Positions 7,255 through 9,450 of a stretch of DNA of 9,450 nucleotides are shown piece after piece. Each line of letters begins with the position of its first letter. Position 1 is the first letter of the stretch. Under the pieces are notes generated by a model. It made no database searches. It was given only the letters and a program-made list of their open reading frames with translations, and had not been told where the DNA came from. The DNA is from Planctomycetota bacterium. Its GTDB lineage: Bacteria > Planctomycetota > Phycisphaerae > WQYP01. Location: NCBI GenBank assembly GCA_021799715.1, contig JAJYZY010000088.1, positions 1 to 9,450 on the forward strand. Direction: 5' to 3'. Position numbers and translations under genes: made by a program.

Positions 7255-8460
7255 TCAGTAATCTCCCCGCGCGATTTTCAGTAAAAGCAGAGCCGTGAGT
7301 TTGGCCCGTGCTGAAAGCGACGGCAATTCAATGTATTCAGAGGAACTGTGAATCCCGCCACCCACGGGTCCCAGGGTGTCAATGGTGGGCAAGCCCGCGG
7401 CGGAAAGCCGATTGCCATCACAGGCACCGCCGCTGTTTCGCCATTGAATCGGCATGGCAAGTTCCGCACCGCATTCCGCCAACCGATTAAACCACTGCGC
7501 ATGCGCGGGATCAAGAATTCGGGGTGGAGCATGAAATTCTCCATGCAGGCATACGGTTATGCCTTCTTTTTTATCGGCCTGATCAGTTATTTGATCCAGC
7601 GCTCGGCGAATTTCCCGCTGGTGTTCCGGCAACCGGCAACGGATATTCACGCGGCCAATCGCCAGGTCAGGCACCACGTTCAACGCCCCGCCGCCTTCCA
7701 CGCGGCCAATATTTACGGTCGCTTCCGGCCAGCGGCCATTGAGTTTGTCCAGGGCCAATATGATTTCCGCCAAAGCCACCGTAGCGCTGCGGCCGGATTG
7801 AAAATCCCGGCCGGCGTGCGACGCACGGCCTCTGACGACAAACACAAAATTCCCGGACCCTTTTCGGTCTCCCGCGAGTTTTCCGTCCGGCAGCGCGGGT
7901 TCAAAAAGCAATCCCAGTATTTTTCCCCGTGCGGTTTGCACCAACAGCTTTCCCGAACCGGGCGAGCCGATTTCCTCATCCGGGTTCAGAAGCACTTCCC
8001 AACCGAGGTTGCCGACATATTCAGATTGTTCCAGCGCCTGCAACGCAATGAGCATGACCGCCAGTCCGCCTTTGGCGTCCGCCACGCCGGGTCCGCGCAA
8101 AGTTTGGTTGTCGCGCTTTTCCACGCTTTGAAATGCGCCATCCGCCGGATAAACCGTGTCAAAATGAATTCCCAGCAACACGCGACGATTCTGCCGCTGA
8201 TGAGCTTGAATTCGCAGTGCGGGCCCCAGCGGTACCTCGGCGATTTGCCCGTCCGACTGGATGATGTGTTGCGGCGGCAATGCGATGCGTTCAATGGGGT
8301 GGCGCAATATCGCAAAATCTTCGGTGAGAATATCCGCCATGCGCGTAAGCCCGGCGATGTTGTTGCTGCCGGAATTAATGGCCGCCCATTTGGCAACCAA
8401 TGCTTCCATACGCGGTTGCTGGGCATCAATCCAGGCCAATATGGATGCGTCATCCGCCAC
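7255..8460 (-). CDS. M20-family metallopeptidase (carboxypeptidase G2 / ArgE / DapE-like)
   Basis: A two-zinc hydrolase that cleaves a peptide or amide bond at a C-terminal amino acid or an N-acyl group. All family ligands are visible: His99 and Asp101 in GIHFDTV, bridging Asp128 in GVADAKGG, the pair Glu162-Glu163 in NPDEEIGS (general base and zinc ligand), Glu187 in FEPAL, and His371 in GGGIHSSSEY. His215 in RGRASHAG marks the dimerisation (lid) domain, about 200-310. Order and spacing resemble carboxypeptidase G2-type enzymes, but the substrate cannot be fixed. Length (401) is normal. There is no signal peptide, so it is probably cytoplasmic. The start is GTG at 8460, supported by GAGGA six bases upstream. 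It lies 21 bases after the lipoprotein gene and is probably co-transcribed with it. The downstream importer could feed it peptides, but gltA lies between. Confidence 0.95.
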   Translation of the reverse strand: MADDASILAWIDAQQPRMEALVAKWAAINSGSNNIAGLTRMADILTEDFAILRHPIERIALPPQHIIQSDGQIAEVPLGPALRIQAHQRQNRRVLLGIHFDTVYPADGAFQSVEKRDNQTLRGPGVADAKGGLAVMLIALQALEQSEYVGNLGWEVLLNPDEEIGSPGSGKLLVQTARGKILGLLFEPALPDGKLAGDRKGSGNFVFVVRGRASHAGRDFQSGRSATVALAEIILALDKLNGRWPEATVNIGRVEGGGALNVVPDLAIGRVNIRCRLPEHQREIRRALDQITDQADKKEGITVCLHGEFHAPPRILDPAHAQWFNRLAECGAELAMPIQWRNSGGACDGNRLSAAGLPTIDTLGPVGGGIHSSSEYIELPSLSARAKLTALLLLKIARGDY

Positions 8461-8466
8461 CGGCAG

Positions 8467-8471
8467 TCCTC
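8467..8471 (-). promoter_or_regulatory. Ribosome binding site that supports the GTG start of the M20 peptidase
   Basis: GAGGA lies six bases before the GTG at 8460, in the 21-base gap after the lipoprotein stop codon. This favours GTG over any later start. Confidence 0.7.
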
Positions 8472-8481
8472 ACGGCAGTAC

Positions 8482-8985
8482 TTAATGTTGATCTTGCCCG
8501 CGCCGCGAACGATCACCACCGGGCGGGCGGCGTTCCGGTGCTCCGCGCGGCGGATGCGGAAGCGCCCGCGGCCGCGGGCCGTGCCAGAAATGCGCCTGTT
8601 GCGGTGGCCGTCCCGCATAATAATGCCAGCGGTTGTCGTTGTCACGGTAATAGTACACATGGCGATCGGGATCAAAATAATAGTTGAATCCAACAACGGG
8701 GGCGGGGCGCGGCAAATAAAGCGGTGCCGGGCCGCGCCAGAATACCGCGTTCGGCGGCGGGGGCGTTGGGCAGTAGCGCCAACCGTAACTTGGATAATAG
8801 CAATAATATGCCTGAAGGCCGGGGTCATAATAATATTCGTAGGCATAAGGACCGCCCTGCACCACGGTTACGCCGCCGCCGCGCCAATAGCCGCCGGCCC
8901 AATAAGCGTTGCAACCGGCAAGACCCCATGTGCCAATGGCCAATGCCACGGCAAGGAAACCCCGTTTTGTCTGTGCAGTTCGCAT
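8482..8985 (-). CDS. Small aromatic-rich lipoprotein with two internal repeats
   Basis: Predicted lipoprotein of 167 residues, no function recognised. Residues 1-24 are a signal peptide with basic MRTAQTKR, a hydrophobic core and the lipobox LAGC; Cys25 would be lipidated. Asn at +2 would allow outer-membrane sorting under the enteric rule. The mature part is very rich in Tyr, Trp, Gly and Pro. It holds two ungapped repeats of 46 residues (47-92 and 98-143) with 18 identical positions by my count; shared elements are YY.DP, a YY pair, a W.Y pair, FW.GP.P and LP. The tail (about 144-167) is basic and Pro/Arg/Gly-rich. The ATG at 8985 has AAGGAG seven bases upstream. The frame stays open to 9099, but that part lies across the promoter. 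It may be a surface or wall-associated protein; this is a guess. Confidence 0.85.
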   Translation of the reverse strand: MRTAQTKRGFLAVALAIGTWGLAGCNAYWAGGYWRGGGVTVVQGGPYAYEYYYDPGLQAYYCYYPSYGWRYCPTPPPPNAVFWRGPAPLYLPRPAPVVGFNYYFDPDRHVYYYRDNDNRWHYYAGRPPQQAHFWHGPRPRALPHPPRGAPERRPPGGDRSRRGQDQH

Positions 8986-8992
8986 GCGTTGA

Positions 8993-8998
8993 CTCCTT
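8993..8998 (-). promoter_or_regulatory. Strong ribosome binding site of the lipoprotein gene
   Basis: AAGGAG, seven bases before the ATG at 8985. It decides this start against the in-frame ATG codons at 9018 and 9099, which lack such a site. Confidence 0.85.
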
Positions 8999-9021
8999 TT
9001 GCCGATCCGCGTCGCCATTCC

Positions 9022-9027
9022 ATTATA
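9022..9027 (-). promoter_or_regulatory. Consensus -10 promoter box for the lipoprotein-peptidase unit
   Basis: TATAAT, a perfect sigma-70-type -10 box, preceded by GGG. Transcription would start near 9015 and give a 5' leader of about 30 bases. No good -35 box stands at 16-18 bases; TTTACT is present but only 14 bases away. The TATAAT and the strong ribosome binding site support the short version of the lipoprotein. Confidence 0.55.
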
Positions 9028-9061
9028 CCCGCAGTTGATGAAGTAAAGTGGAATTCCGTCA

Positions 9062-9079
9062 CCGGCGGAACCCCGCCGG
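9062..9079. repeat. Perfect hairpin upstream of the lipoprotein promoter
   Basis: CCGGCGG (9062-9068) and CCGCCGG (9073-9079) form seven pairs around the four-base loop AACC. It lies about 35 bases upstream of the -10 box. It could be a regulator site or the remains of a terminator for a gene to the right, but no T-run follows on either strand. Confidence 0.4.
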
Positions 9080-9171
9080 CACTCTGGCTCGCTAAACATG
9101 GTGTTCGTGTTATCGATCTGATCCGTGGTTCCCCGGTGCGCGGTCCGATCCGGCCAAATTTGAAATTGTGA

Positions 9172-9192
9172 GATTCCAGATTCCAGATTCTA
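9172..9192 (+). repeat. Three tandem 7-base repeats
   Basis: GATTCCA, GATTCCA, GATTCTA in a row, the last with one change. It directly abuts a near-palindrome (9193-9210, AATGC...GCATT) that forms one arm of the inverted pair described below. Origin and role are unknown; replication slippage is enough to explain it. Confidence 0.6.
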
Positions 9193-9244
9193 AATGCGAA
9201 ATTCTGCATTCCCAGCGGTCATACTGTCCATTGGTTTTGACCCG

Positions 9245-9266
9245 CAAAGTTTCAAAGAACACAAAG
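9245..9266 (+). repeat. Three CAAAG repeats with 8-9 base period
   Basis: CAAAG occurs at 9245-9249, 9253-9257 and 9262-9266, within a purine-rich run that continues to GGAAAGGGG. From memory, CAAAG/ACACAAAGG strings like this recur between genes in many environmental bacterial genomes, with no known role. Confidence 0.45.
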
Positions 9267-9340
9267 GAAAGGGGTTACCGCCTGTTGTTTGTTGGTCCGC
9301 AGCGCCACATCAATGTGCGCGTCAACTATTTCCGGTGGGA

Positions 9341-9356
9341 TCCCGGCACGCCGGGA
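9341..9356. repeat. GC-rich hairpin
   Basis: TCCCGGC and GCCGGGA are exact inverted copies two bases apart, effectively a six-pair stem with a four-base loop. On the plus strand TTTT follows only after about a dozen bases, too far for an ordinary intrinsic terminator. Confidence 0.35.
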
Positions 9357-9450
9357 CCGGCTCGCATTTTCCCCGTCTCTTTTCCTGAATGCTGAATTCC
9401 AAATACTACATTCTGTCCCCCCTCCGTTTCCCCCGCTACCTCTTGATACT

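Larger units (their letters stand above)
9198..9400. repeat. Segment bounded by imperfect 14-base inverted repeats
   Basis: The sequence at 9198-9211 (GAAATTCTGCATTC) and the reverse complement of 9387-9400 (GGAATTCAGCATTC) agree at 12 of 14 bases. They enclose 175 bases with the CAAAG repeats and two hairpins but no gene. This is the layout of a small non-coding element, but no target-site duplication is evident and similar AT-rich words are common in intergenic DNA of environmental bacteria. Confidence 0.3.
9028..9450. other. Stretch without a recognisable gene
   Basis: No frame here shows a plausible protein: the 64-75 codon frames on the plus strand have no family motif and no convincing ribosome binding site, and run across the repeats. 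The stretch holds a perfect hairpin (9062-9079), three 7-base repeats (9172-9192), an imperfect inverted pair (9198-9211 and 9387-9400), CAAAG repeats (9245-9266), a further inverted repeat at 9302-9320 (CACAT, two bases, ATGTG, extended by CGC), and a GC hairpin (9341-9356). The last 40 bases are pyrimidine-rich on the plus strand. It is probably intergenic sequence upstream of the lipoprotein unit. Confidence 0.6.

Noticed and set aside
8986..9099. Longer N-terminus for the lipoprotein (start at 9099 or 9018)
   Set aside because: It would place 38 or 11 residues before a clear lipoprotein signal peptide, across the TATAAT box, and without a ribosome binding site. The ATG at 8985 has AAGGAG.
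7348..9171. Long plus-strand open frame of 607 codons
   Set aside because: It runs antisense across the M20 peptidase, the lipoprotein and their promoter. The translation has no family motifs, and the minus-strand genes are well supported with catalytic motifs and ribosome binding sites.
9172..9266. CRISPR array
   Set aside because: The repeats are only 5-7 bases, without spacers of regular size, and there are no cas genes.

Overview
The window looks like part of the chromosome of a Gram-negative-type bacterium of moderately high GC. All recognisable genes lie on the minus strand. Gene style (long peptide-ABC permeases, a lipoprotein with an LAGC lipobox, a type II-like citrate synthase, degenerate AT-rich intergenic repeats) would fit Planctomycetota, perhaps Phycisphaerae. 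That placement is an impression from memory, not a computed result.

Layout in the direction of transcription (right to left): (1) 9028-9450 holds no convincing gene but contains short direct and inverted repeats. (2) A two-gene unit follows: a promoter with a consensus -10 box, a small Tyr/Trp/Pro-rich lipoprotein (8482-8985), then an M20-family metallopeptidase (7255-8460, GTG start). (3) Citrate synthase gltA (5703-6989) has its own leader with a possible promoter and a perfect palindrome. (4) A 149-base gap between gltA and the transporter genes can be folded as a four-way junction. (5) A peptide-type ABC importer operon runs off the left edge: an OppC/DppC-type permease (4606-5553), a family 5 solute-binding protein with an N-terminal membrane segment and a Gln-rich helical stretch (2684-4540), a YejB-like permease (1621-2631), a long YejE-like permease (387-1628), and the N-terminal third of an ATPase (1-381, incomplete).

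The importer would bind peptides or similar solutes outside the inner membrane, pass them through a permease pair and use cytoplasmic ATPases. It has one B-type and two different C-type permeases in the order C-A-B-C'-D, instead of the usual A-B-C-D-F. The M20 peptidase could process small peptides or amide-linked amino acids, but a link to the importer is only suggested by proximity.

Most of the window is ordinary metabolism and transport. The points that deserve a second look are the operon architecture, the possibly tethered binding protein, the foldable gltA-importer spacer, the internally duplicated aromatic lipoprotein, and the repeat-bearing region at the right end. I did not find a clear new defence, mobile or biosynthetic system.
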